Notes under the pieces: model-generated
The model's input: the letters and a program-made list of their open reading frames with translations, nothing else
Database searches by the model: none
Told to the model about the DNA's origin: nothing
Assembly (NCBI GenBank): GCA_025408425.1
Contig: JANXYX010000034.1
Span: 1-40,537 of the forward strand
Reading direction: 5' to 3'
DNA: 40,537 nt
Source: Granulicella sp.
Lineage (GTDB): Bacteria > Acidobacteriota > Terriglobia > Terriglobales > Acidobacteriaceae
Position numbers and translations under genes: made by a program
Shown here: in pieces, positions 16,636 to 25,169 of the stretch
Layout: every line of letters starts with the position of its first letter
How positions within the stretch are numbered: position 1 is the first letter of the stretch

Positions 16636-18624
16636 ATGAGCCGAGTTTTACTCCTGCTACAAAGTAAGTTCCGTATTGTGTCCGTTACCTGCTGTATCTT
16701 GCTCAGCGCACCAGTTGTCCTGGCTGCCAAGCACGACACTGTTCCCGACTGGGTTCGCACCGCTGCAACTCAGACTCTTCCCGCATATCCGCCAGAGACC
16801 AATGCTGTCATCCTGCTCGAAGACACCACCTACACCGTTGCTGCTGACGGGCGCGCCACCGAGCACGATCGCCGCGTCATCAAAATCCTCCGGCCGCAAG
16901 GCAGGGACGAAGCGACTGTCCATGTAAACTACGATGCCGACACGAAAATCCAGTCGCTGCACGTGTGGAGCATTGCTCCCGACGGCCATGAATACGCACT
17001 AAAAGATACCGAATTCGTAGACGCCAGCTTTGGCCAGGGTGAGTTCTACGACGATGAGAAGTATCGTATGGCCAAGGCTCCTGGCAGCGACCCCGGCGGT
17101 ATCGTCGCATACGAGTACGAGCAGAACATGCGGCCTTATTCCACCGAGACAGTCTGGTTCTTCCAGGACAACCTGCCCAGACTCAACCAGACCTTTACTC
17201 TACGGCTGCCAGCTGGCTTTACCTACAAAACGGTCTGGGCGCATCACGACCAGATCCAGGCCGCCGATCTCGAGAACCAGGGCTGGCGCTGGGAGATGAA
17301 GAACACTCCCGCCATCAATCTCGACCGCATCCCCATGCATCCCGCTAATATCGCGCTCTATGGTCGAGTGTCTGTCCATTACTCTGGCCCAGGCCTCCCG
17401 TACTCCACTCCCGCAACCTGGCAGGGAATCGGGGAGTGGTATCAGGCACTCGCCAAAGACCGCCTTGTTGCCACTCCTGAAATCGACGCGAAGGCAAAGC
17501 AACTCACCGCCGGTAAGTCTGACTTTTACGACAAGACCGAAGCCATCGGCGAGTTCGTCCAGAAGGACATTCGCTACTTCGTCATCGAGATGGGTATCGG
17601 TGGCAATCAGCCCCACTTCGCTCGCGACATCTTTCACAATCGCTATGGAGACTGCAAAGACAAAGCAACGCTTCTCTCCGCAATGCTCTCCAGCGTCGGT
17701 ATCCACTCCACCCTCATGATGGTGGATCATCGTCGTGGCTTTGTCGATCCGGCTGTGCCCTCCGTCTACGGCGATCACATGATTGCCGCCATCGAGGTCC
17801 CCCCGGGCTACACCTCGCCCCGTCTCCGCAGCGTCATCACGGCGAATACGGGGCGTAGGTATCTCATCTTCGATCCCACTTGGGAGAAGACTCCCTTTGG
17901 CCAACTTGAGAATAACCTCCAAGGAGGCTATGGCGTCCTGGTGGAAGGGAGTGACAGCCAGATCGTCGCGTTACCCATCCTCGCGCCAGAGCTTAACACC
18001 ATCCACCGCAGTGGAACCTTCCAGCTTCGGCCAGACGGCTCGCTAGCTGGCTCAGTCGTTGAAAAACGCTTCGGTGACCTGTCAGAAGATCGTCGCAGCC
18101 TCTACACCATGGGCGATGTCAAACAGCAGGGAGACTTCCTCGACCGTGTCCTCAAGCAAGACTTCACCACCTTCAAAGTCACTGACTTCAAGGTGGAGAA
18201 CGCAGCTGCTCTCAACAAGGATCTGACGACCACTTACACCATCGACGCGGACCACTTCGGTAAGAATATGGGGCCGCTCATCATGGTTCGCCCCCGTGTC
18301 CTTGGCACGGAAGCCCTGGAAACTGATCGCAAACCACGTCTCATTCCCATCGATCTTCGAGAGACCATGCAGGCCATAGACGATTACGATATTCAGTTAC
18401 CCGAAGGCTACGCTGTCGATGAGATCCCCGATCCCGTCAAGCTCGATCTCGGCTTCGCCTCCTACGAGAGCTCCAGCAGTATCAAGGACAATCACCTCCA
18501 CTACACTCGCACCTACACCGTCCGCGAGGTCACACTGCCACCTGAGAAATATCCCGACCTCCAACGCCTTGCGGACACCATTGCAGTAGACGAACAAAAT
18601 CACGCCGTCTTCAAAAAACAGTAA
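16636..18624 (+). CDS. DUF3857 / transglutaminase-like periplasmic protein
   Basis: Exported protein with an N-terminal DUF3857 region (about 30-250) followed by a transglutaminase-like core. The likely catalytic triad is present: Cys340 in YGDCKDKATLL, His381 in YGDHMIAAIE and Asp413 in IFDPTW (numbered from the ATG at 16636). The start at 16636 is preferred over an in-frame ATG at 16594 because AAGGAG lies just upstream (16627-16632) and the protein then begins with a compact signal peptide, SRVLLLLQ..LLSAPVVLAA. It has 662 residues. Family members are usually periplasmic or surface proteins of unknown substrate. It follows bcsC after about 180 bases on the same strand, and a role in the cellulose envelope system is possible but unproven. 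Confidence 0.82.
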   Translation: MSRVLLLLQSKFRIVSVTCCILLSAPVVLAAKHDTVPDWVRTAATQTLPAYPPETNAVILLEDTTYTVAADGRATEHDRRVIKILRPQGRDEATVHVNYDADTKIQSLHVWSIAPDGHEYALKDTEFVDASFGQGEFYDDEKYRMAKAPGSDPGGIVAYEYEQNMRPYSTETVWFFQDNLPRLNQTFTLRLPAGFTYKTVWAHHDQIQAADLENQGWRWEMKNTPAINLDRIPMHPANIALYGRVSVHYSGPGLPYSTPATWQGIGEWYQALAKDRLVATPEIDAKAKQLTAGKSDFYDKTEAIGEFVQKDIRYFVIEMGIGGNQPHFARDIFHNRYGDCKDKATLLSAMLSSVGIHSTLMMVDHRRGFVDPAVPSVYGDHMIAAIEVPPGYTSPRLRSVITANTGRRYLIFDPTWEKTPFGQLENNLQGGYGVLVEGSDSQIVALPILAPELNTIHRSGTFQLRPDGSLAGSVVEKRFGDLSEDRRSLYTMGDVKQQGDFLDRVLKQDFTTFKVTDFKVENAAALNKDLTTTYTIDADHFGKNMGPLIMVRPRVLGTEALETDRKPRLIPIDLRETMQAIDDYDIQLPEGYAVDEIPDPVKLDLGFASYESSSSIKDNHLHYTRTYTVREVTLPPEKYPDLQRLADTIAVDEQNHAVFKKQ

Positions 18625-18683
18625 TGGCCCACCGTGTAACTGGCGCACAAATCACCTCTCCAGTCGAAAAGTAAAGTCCAAAG

Positions 18684-20722
18684 ATGACCCGTACAACCGG
18701 CCTTCGCCGCATTGCTTTTATATTGTTTCCAATACTGCTCCTCTCTGCCGCCACGCTTGCGCACGCTGATCAATGGACCCAACCCACTCCTGAAGAGCTC
18801 CAGATGACCTCCCAGCCGCAGGTCCCCGGAGCCGCAGCAGTCTATCTCTACCGCGAAGAGACGACGGAGGACAAGTATCACTACTTCAGCGTCTACATCC
18901 GGCTCAAAGTGCTCACCGAGGGTGGCAAGCAGTACGGCAACGTGGAGCTTCCCTACGCGCAGTCCGAAGATAGTGGCTACACCGTAACGATATCGCCGGT
19001 CGAACCATCCACTCCGATGGCACCATCATCCCGTTCACTGAAAAACCCTATCAAAAGCTGATCGAGAAGACCAAGGGCGTGCGCTACATGGCAAAGATCT
19101 TCAGCCTGCCCGATGTCCAGATCGGCAGCATCATCGAGTATCGCTACACCCTCCGTTACGCCGACAACCACTTCATGGCACCTCAGTGGTACATCCAATC
19201 CAATCTCTTCACCCGTAAGGCCTACTATCGATGGAAGCCTACGGATGAAAACCTCATCAGCAGCGATGACCGTGGTCAGGTTACAAACTCCGTTGCCTGG
19301 ACTACCATCTTGCCGCCGGATGCTGTCGTCAAGCAGACCCATACAGCTGACACCGGCATAACGCACGGTCAGGTCACACTAGAGGTCAATGTCCACGATG
19401 TCCCGCCGATTCCGGACGAGGATTTCATGCCGCCAATCCGCAGCTTTACCTATCGTGTTCTCTTCTACTACTCGCCCTACAGCACAGGGGCGGAGTTTTG
19501 GAAGAGCGAAGGCAAGCATTGGTCCAAGCTGCAGGATAAGTTCATCGGCCCGGGGCCCGGCGTTGGTGCGGCCGTCAACCAACTCACCTCTCCAGCCGAC
19601 ACTCAGGATCAGAAGCTTCGTAAGCTTTACGACGCCGTCATGCAGCTTGAGAATACGGACTTCACCCGCGAACACTCTGCCAACGAAGAGAAGTCACTCG
19701 GCCTAGGGAAACTCCAGACCACCGATGACATCCTCGCCCGCAAGCGTGGCAGCAGTGATCAGCTTGCAGAGCTATTCGTCGCCATGGCACGCGCAGCCGG
19801 GATGAAGGCCTACGTCATGGCTGTCACCAATCGTGACCGGCACGCTTTCTCGGCCAGCTACCTAGCTCTCTCGCAGCTCGACGACTACATAGCCATCGTC
19901 AACGTGGATGGAAAAGAACAGTTCTTCGATCCAGGTTCCCGTTATTGCCCGTACCAGCACCTCGCATGGAAGCACACCGTCACAGGCGGGATTCGCCAGA
20001 CAGACAAAGCCACAGATATCGTTGCCACTCCCTTTGAACCTTATACTTCCTCGAGTATTCAACGTTTGGTTGATCTCGCCATGGACCAGAAGGGAATTGT
20101 CACCGGCACTGTAACGATGAAGTACTCTGGAGCTCCCGCTCTGCGGTGGCGCCATCGTTCGCTCACCGGAGATGCAACCAGTCTGGAAAACGAGCTGAAA
20201 TCCAGTATGGAAAGTCTTCTTCCCCAGGGCATGGACATAAAGTTAGGTGCGATCAGTAAGTTGACCGACTATGAGCAACCGCTGATCGTGACCTTTGACG
20301 TCAAAGGGCCCATTGCATCCGCAGCGGGAAAACGTATCTTGCTTTCCGGAGACATCTTCGAATCCAACTCCAAGGCAACCTTTCCACGTGAAAAGCGTGA
20401 AACGGGAGTTTACTTCGAATACGCGCACGTAGTCCTGGATGCCGTTCGCTTGAACTTCCCTTCAACGTTCATAGTAGAGTCGCTGCCTGCCTCAGCCAGT
20501 TATCAATTTCTTAAGTCGTCTGCGTACTCACTCCGAACCGAATCCACCCCAACAAGCGTCACATTTCACCGCCAGTTCGCAGTCGCAGACATTATCTTCA
20601 CGCCGCAAGAGTACGCTGCTCTACGCACCTTCTACGGTCAGTTTGAAACCAAGGATCAGGAGTCTGTTGTGCTAAAAGCCGCACCCGTCCCAGCCGACAA
20701 GCCAGCCACCCCCGGCAACTAA
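18684..20722 (+). pseudogene. Second DUF3857 / transglutaminase-like gene, broken by a single-base frameshift
   Basis: Two adjacent frames together make one gene. The first (18684-19061) gives a signal peptide (LFPILLLSAATLAHA) and the start of DUF3857. The second (open through 19079 to 20722) continues the domain and the transglutaminase-like core. Joining them near 18986-18990 restores a continuous protein (...GYTVT then DIAGRTIHSDGT...) of about 679 residues, matching its upstream paralogue. One base appears to be missing. There is no homopolymer or slippery heptamer at the junction. In the core the catalytic Cys is replaced by Ser (codon 19754-19756, GSSDQ in place of GDCKD) and the His by Tyr (19886-19888), while Asp is kept (19928-19930), so even the repaired protein should lack transglutaminase or protease chemistry. 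A real inactivating mutation and a sequencing error cannot be told apart here. Confidence 0.8.
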
Positions 20723-20756
20723 ACATTCGCTCAACCTAATCTTCCGCCTGGTCCCA

Positions 20757-22337
20757 TTACGGCAGGCGGCAAACCTCTACGCTGGCATTTTCATAAGCGC
20801 AGAAAAAACTAGTATCAGCGTCTCGCCGCAAAATCACCCAATCTACTCTTAGCGGTCGCAGTACTGCGACTCGTGTTGCATCCGGCATCGTGTTGAGTTG
20901 CTCTTGCGCTGCTTCACCTGTCATCCATTGGTAGGCCAGCCCAGGAGTGATCGCGGCCTCGCCTCCATCTTTCGAGTAATCTGGCATCGCACTCCGTTCC
21001 GCAATCGCACGGAAGCTTTGTGCATCTTCCCCTTGCCCTGTGATGTAGTGGGCATCCATAGCAAAGCGCGCATCCACAGCAGTATTCCGCCTGATCCACA
21101 CAAAGGCCTGCTCCCAATCATTGCGTGACTCGACTCCAGGCAACTCGATATGAGATGAGTTCGCATAGGTCTGCTGTTCTGCATACAGCATTACTCCACC
21201 CAGCACACCAAAGGTCGCCACCCACCAAGCCACCTGTCGCCTCAGGAAGCGCTCACCTAAAGCAGCTCCAATCCTCAGGATCATCACCACGTACACCAGC
21301 TGAAACATCCGTAGCGGCTGCAACCGCGCTACCAGATGCGTCTCGGACTCTACTCTCGCAAACAGCACCGCCACCACCAACGCCATCGCTCCCGCGACGA
21401 CCCCAACCCGCGCCAATACGGTTCCAGAAGCTTCCCGCCCTGTCCTACGCCCCAGCCCGACCGCACTCAGGATCACCAACGGTGCTACCAGTCCAAATTG
21501 CTCATACCATTCCCAGTGGGACACAAACCAGTAGGTCCGGGTCAGCGCCACGCGCAAGTAGGCCGTACTCTCCGCCGGTGCCGTCCAATGCAAAATCGCC
21601 GCCATCGCAACGGCAACGACGCAGAGTCCTGTCGTCCCAGCCACCCGCACCAGTCGACGGTCGCATCGCATGCACCCCAGCAGCAGCACGCATCCCAAGG
21701 CATACGCTGCCATCAGCGGATGCATCGCCGCCGCTACTGCCAGCGCTCCAACGCAGATCGCCAGCCCCCGCCATCGTCTGGCTCCATCACTGCCGGTCTC
21801 ACCTATAAAATCCAGCATCCCCACCAACGCCAGCAGACTGCACGGAGTCGATAGACTGCGTGCAGAAACATATGGATCCATCAGCAGCAGGGAAGTCCCG
21901 GCAACCGGAAGGGTCAGCCATGCAGCCAGCAAACTCACTGCCCCGCATCGTGCGTTTCGACTGACGTAGCACCGTGCAGCCAACTGCCATGCTGCAAAAA
22001 GAGTTATCCAGCAACTCAGAACGTACAAAGAAAACATCACCGTCATCAAGTCAGCGTGCGACCCTCGAACCAGCCCTGCAACCATCGGCGCGAAGATCGA
22101 AAACCGCAGATGCTCCGTCACAAACTCTGACCAGTATGGATACAACTCCGGATGCAACAGCTTCTTGACCCCGGCCAGATAGAGCCCGCCATCTTCGGCA
22201 TATGGATGATAGCCGTGGACCACTAACGTAAATCCAGTCAGCGCAGTCACCACGGCCGCCCCAACCCCGTGGTCTAGCCCTCGCTCTTCGCCTTGTGCCC
22301 TCTCCGCAGAGACGGGCAATGTCAAAATTGATGCCAA
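20757..22337 (-). CDS. Polytopic membrane protein, uncharacterised (possibly GT-C-like)
   Basis: A 526-residue protein with about ten or more hydrophobic helices and no recognisable signature domain. The first extracytoplasmic loop contains HPYAEDGGLYLAG, an acidic ED pair placed as in GT-C glycosyltransferases, and a soluble C-terminal part (about 400-526) follows the last helix. That resemblance is only topological, so I assign no function. The left-most start is TTG at 22337; in-frame GTG codons further in (before TALTGFTLVVHGYHP) are alternatives, and no decisive ribosome-binding site is visible. It is convergent with the DUF3857 gene and divergent from the aminotransferase. Confidence 0.7.
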   Translation of the reverse strand: MASILTLPVSAERAQGEERGLDHGVGAAVVTALTGFTLVVHGYHPYAEDGGLYLAGVKKLLHPELYPYWSEFVTEHLRFSIFAPMVAGLVRGSHADLMTVMFSLYVLSCWITLFAAWQLAARCYVSRNARCGAVSLLAAWLTLPVAGTSLLLMDPYVSARSLSTPCSLLALVGMLDFIGETGSDGARRWRGLAICVGALAVAAAMHPLMAAYALGCVLLLGCMRCDRRLVRVAGTTGLCVVAVAMAAILHWTAPAESTAYLRVALTRTYWFVSHWEWYEQFGLVAPLVILSAVGLGRRTGREASGTVLARVGVVAGAMALVVAVLFARVESETHLVARLQPLRMFQLVYVVMILRIGAALGERFLRRQVAWWVATFGVLGGVMLYAEQQTYANSSHIELPGVESRNDWEQAFVWIRRNTAVDARFAMDAHYITGQGEDAQSFRAIAERSAMPDYSKDGGEAAITPGLAYQWMTGEAAQEQLNTMPDATRVAVLRPLRVDWVILRRDADTSFFCAYENASVEVCRLP

Positions 22338-22496
22338 AGGCCTGACTCTCCCGTCGCGACAACCTTTGATCTAAGACTAGGTCAAGTTCCAAAAGGTCGT
22401 CGTTGCAAAGATAACAAACCGCATCCAGATATCTATCCCCCCGCCCCTTCCTCCGACGTATATTAGAAATCTATTCGGGAAGGGAAGATAACCAGC

Positions 22497-23801
22497 ATGG
22501 ATCGTCGCGAGATCAACCGTAAGAAGCAGCAGTTCATCTACCCCGCCGTAGCGAATTACTTCAGCGATCCGCTCCCGCTCGAGCGTGGCGAAATGCAACA
22601 CGTCTGGGACGTAGAAGGGAAGCGCTACCTCGACTTCTTCGGCGGCATCGTTACCGTCGGCGTCGGGCACGCGAACCCCCGCATCACCGGCCCCGTCAAG
22701 GCCCAGATGGACAAGCTCGGCCACACCTCCACTCTCTACCCGCACTCCACCATGGTCGAACTCGCCGAGAAGATCGCTCAGATCACCCCCGGCCGTCTCG
22801 AAAAAAGTTTCTTCACCACCAGCGGTACCGATGCAAACGAGACTGCCATCGACTCCGCCCGCATGCACACCGGAAACCTGGAAATCATCGCGCTCCGCCA
22901 CTCTTACAGCGGACGCTCCTCGCTTACCAAATCGCTCACCGGCATCAGCGCATGGCGCAAGTCCTCCTATCAGGTCGGCATCGTCCACGCCATGAACCCC
23001 TACTGTTATCGCTGCCCCATGGGCAAGACCTACCCATCCTGCGAGATAGCCTGTGCCTCCGACATCGAGGCTGTCATCCAGTCCAGCACCAGCGGAGCCA
23101 TCGCCGGCATGATCGCTGAACCAATCCAGGGCGTCGGCGGCTTCATCACGCCGCCCAAGGAGTACTTCAAGATCGCCTTCAACATCGTCAAGCAGTATGG
23201 CGGAGACTTCATCGCCGACGAAGTCCAGACCGGCTGGGGCCGCACCGGAAAAAAATGGTTCGGCATCGAGCACTGGGAAGTCGAACCCGACATCATCACC
23301 GCTGCCAAGAGCCTCGGCAATGGCTACCCCATCGGCCTGACGGTGGCCACTCCGGAGGTCGCCAATGCCTACCAGGGACCGACCATCTCCACCTTTGGCG
23401 GCAACCCCATTGCCAGCGTCACCGCAAAGGCCGTCATCGACCTCATCGAAGAAGACGATCTCCTCACCAACTGCGAGATCGTCGGCGGCTACCTCCGCGA
23501 GCGACTGCTAGAACTTCAGCAGAAGTACCCCATCATCGGAGACGTCCGCGGCATGGGGCTCATGCAGGCGATGGAACTTGTCACAGACCCCAAAACCAAA
23601 CAGCCTGCCCCAGCCCTTGCCACCGAAGTTCTGGAAGCTGCTCGCGACCACGGCCTCCTCATCGGCAAAGGCGGCATGTACAACAACGTCCTCCGCATGT
23701 CCCCCGCTATGAACATCGGCAAATCCGACGTCGACGAAGCCTTCCGCCTCCTTGACCTCAGCTTTGCCGCCGTCACCGCAGCTGTGCACGCCACCGCCTG
23801 A
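22497..23801 (+). CDS. Class III PLP-dependent aminotransferase (AGXT2-like)
   Basis: Cytoplasmic fold-type I aminotransferase of 434 residues. The PLP-binding Lys is probably Lys271 in AAKSLGNGYPIG. The cofactor region TTSGTDANETA and IADEVQTGWGRTG with the PLP-ring Asp are intact. The insert CPMGKTYPSCEIACASDIE and the run IAEPIQGVGGFITPPKEYF resemble alanine-glyoxylate aminotransferase 2 and related omega-aminotransferases, so the substrate may be a beta- or omega-amino acid with pyruvate or glyoxylate; the sequence alone does not fix it. The start is supported by GGGAAGGGAAG about ten bases upstream, and a TATATT (22459-22464) may be the -10 box. It stands alone, divergent from the membrane protein gene. 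Confidence 0.88.
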   Translation: MDRREINRKKQQFIYPAVANYFSDPLPLERGEMQHVWDVEGKRYLDFFGGIVTVGVGHANPRITGPVKAQMDKLGHTSTLYPHSTMVELAEKIAQITPGRLEKSFFTTSGTDANETAIDSARMHTGNLEIIALRHSYSGRSSLTKSLTGISAWRKSSYQVGIVHAMNPYCYRCPMGKTYPSCEIACASDIEAVIQSSTSGAIAGMIAEPIQGVGGFITPPKEYFKIAFNIVKQYGGDFIADEVQTGWGRTGKKWFGIEHWEVEPDIITAAKSLGNGYPIGLTVATPEVANAYQGPTISTFGGNPIASVTAKAVIDLIEEDDLLTNCEIVGGYLRERLLELQQKYPIIGDVRGMGLMQAMELVTDPKTKQPAPALATEVLEAARDHGLLIGKGGMYNNVLRMSPAMNIGKSDVDEAFRLLDLSFAAVTAAVHATA

Positions 23802-23824
23802 GCAATCTGGCACATAAGCTAGTC

Positions 23825-23925
23825 TGTCATCCTGAGCGCAGCGAAGAACCCCCGCATTTCGCCTTTCCAGTCTCTCACTCAGATCAAACGCAGGATGCCC
23901 GTCCATCGCGCATCTTGCGATGGGT
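23825..23925. repeat. Dispersed intergenic repeat with terminal hairpin
   Basis: The stretch starting TGTCATCCTGAGCGCAGCG, followed by AACCCCCGCATTTCG, and ending with the hairpin CCATCGC-N7-GCGATGG (23903-23923), matches a non-coding element I recall as frequent between genes in Acidobacteriaceae; it often yields spurious small protein calls. Only one copy is in this window, so the family assignment rests on memory. The hairpin could also terminate the aminotransferase transcript, though no U-run follows. Confidence 0.5.
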
Positions 23926-24067
23926 GGGAATGGAAACCCCTAAATCCGTCTGGCTCGTCTTTGCCGTTGCTTATTCCCACACAAGCGAGAAATCATCCCT
24001 CCGCAGATACAATAAAGCTACTCATGTCTTCCTACTCCACCACCCCTAACATGTATTGCAGCCCCGC

Positions 24068-25102
24068 ATGACAGCCACTCACAGCAAGGGCCGCAACCTT
24101 CTCAAGACCGTCCCCGGCCTGCTCATCAGTGCCTTCTTTCTCTGGTACACCTTCCGCAACATCCACCTTGCGGAGATCCGTTCACTGCGTTTTGCCCATC
24201 CCATCTGGATCGTCGGTGTTCTTGGCTTCACGGCAGCCAGCTACACTCTCCGTTGCGTCCGCTGGACACGCATGATGCACTCAACCGGTGCTCGTTTCGG
24301 AGTCTGCGCCCGGGTCCTCATGACCTCGCTCGCAGCCAACAACATCCTGCCCCTTCGCATCGGCGATATCATGCGTGTCTTCACCTACTCGCCAGATCTC
24401 GGGGCCTCTCCTTCTGCCATCCTCAGCACAGTTATCCTTGAAAAGCTTCTCGACATCTTTATTCTCGTCCTCATCTTTGTCCTCACCATGGGCGCCAGCG
24501 TCTCGCCCCACTTCAAGCTCCTCGCCAAGGTCACCCTCGTTGTCTCCATCGTAGGTATCGCCACACTCCTTCTCGGAGCCCGCGCACTCAAAGCTCCGTT
24601 CAGCCGCCTCATCACTCGCCTTCCGCAGAAGCCCATCCTAACCAAGCTCGAGCACTGGATCCTCCTCGCTCTCGACTGCCTCAGCGAGATCGGCATCGCC
24701 GGCTCGATTCTGCTGCTCATCCAGTCCGCCATCGTCTGGACCTGCGAAGGCATGATCTTTGTCTCCGCTGCAAATCTCATCGGCCTCGTCACCGACGGTA
24801 TCGGCCCATGGCAGGCAGTCTCTGCGACCAACCTCTCCTACCTCATTCCCAGCTCCCCCGGTGCCATCGGTACGTTCGAGATGGCGGCCAAGGCCTCTCT
24901 CGTCAGCCACGGCGCTCCCGATGCCCAGTCCGCCGTCTTCGGCCTCGCCCTCCACGCATGGCTTCTCATCTCCGTCACCGGAGCAGGTGGCATCATCTTT
25001 CTCATCCACCGAGCCCGCATCCACAACCACACGCCCCTCCTCCAGGAGATCGAAGCTCTGCCGGATGAACTCCCCGATGATCTTCCGTCCGAATTCTCCT
25101 AA
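24068..25102 (+). CDS. YbhN/AglD-type flippase-like membrane protein (lysylphosphatidylglycerol synthase TM family)
   Basis: A 344-residue integral membrane protein with about eight helices. It carries family signatures FLWYTFRN in helix 1, YTLRCVRW after helix 2, NNILPLRIGDIMRV and YLIPSSPGAIGTFE. Members of this family (PF03706) are membrane domains related to the flippase part of MprF, and some act on lipids or lipid-linked intermediates; the substrate is unknown here. The ATG at 24068 is preferred to an in-frame TTG twelve bases earlier. A TACAAT at 24008-24013 may be the -10 box. An acidic tail (EALPDELPDDLPSEF) ends the protein. Confidence 0.85.
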   Translation: MTATHSKGRNLLKTVPGLLISAFFLWYTFRNIHLAEIRSLRFAHPIWIVGVLGFTAASYTLRCVRWTRMMHSTGARFGVCARVLMTSLAANNILPLRIGDIMRVFTYSPDLGASPSAILSTVILEKLLDIFILVLIFVLTMGASVSPHFKLLAKVTLVVSIVGIATLLLGARALKAPFSRLITRLPQKPILTKLEHWILLALDCLSEIGIAGSILLLIQSAIVWTCEGMIFVSAANLIGLVTDGIGPWQAVSATNLSYLIPSSPGAIGTFEMAAKASLVSHGAPDAQSAVFGLALHAWLLISVTGAGGIIFLIHRARIHNHTPLLQEIEALPDELPDDLPSEFS

Positions 25103-25169
25103 GCCATCCAGCAACGCTCAAGTAAACTGAACCTTGACCACACTCCTCGCAAAGCGGTGAACCCGAAGT

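Noticed and set aside
20744..20769. CCGCCTG/CAGGCGG inverted repeat between convergent genes considered as terminator
   Set aside because: The 12-base loop, lack of a T-run and overlap with the minus-strand stop codon make it weak.
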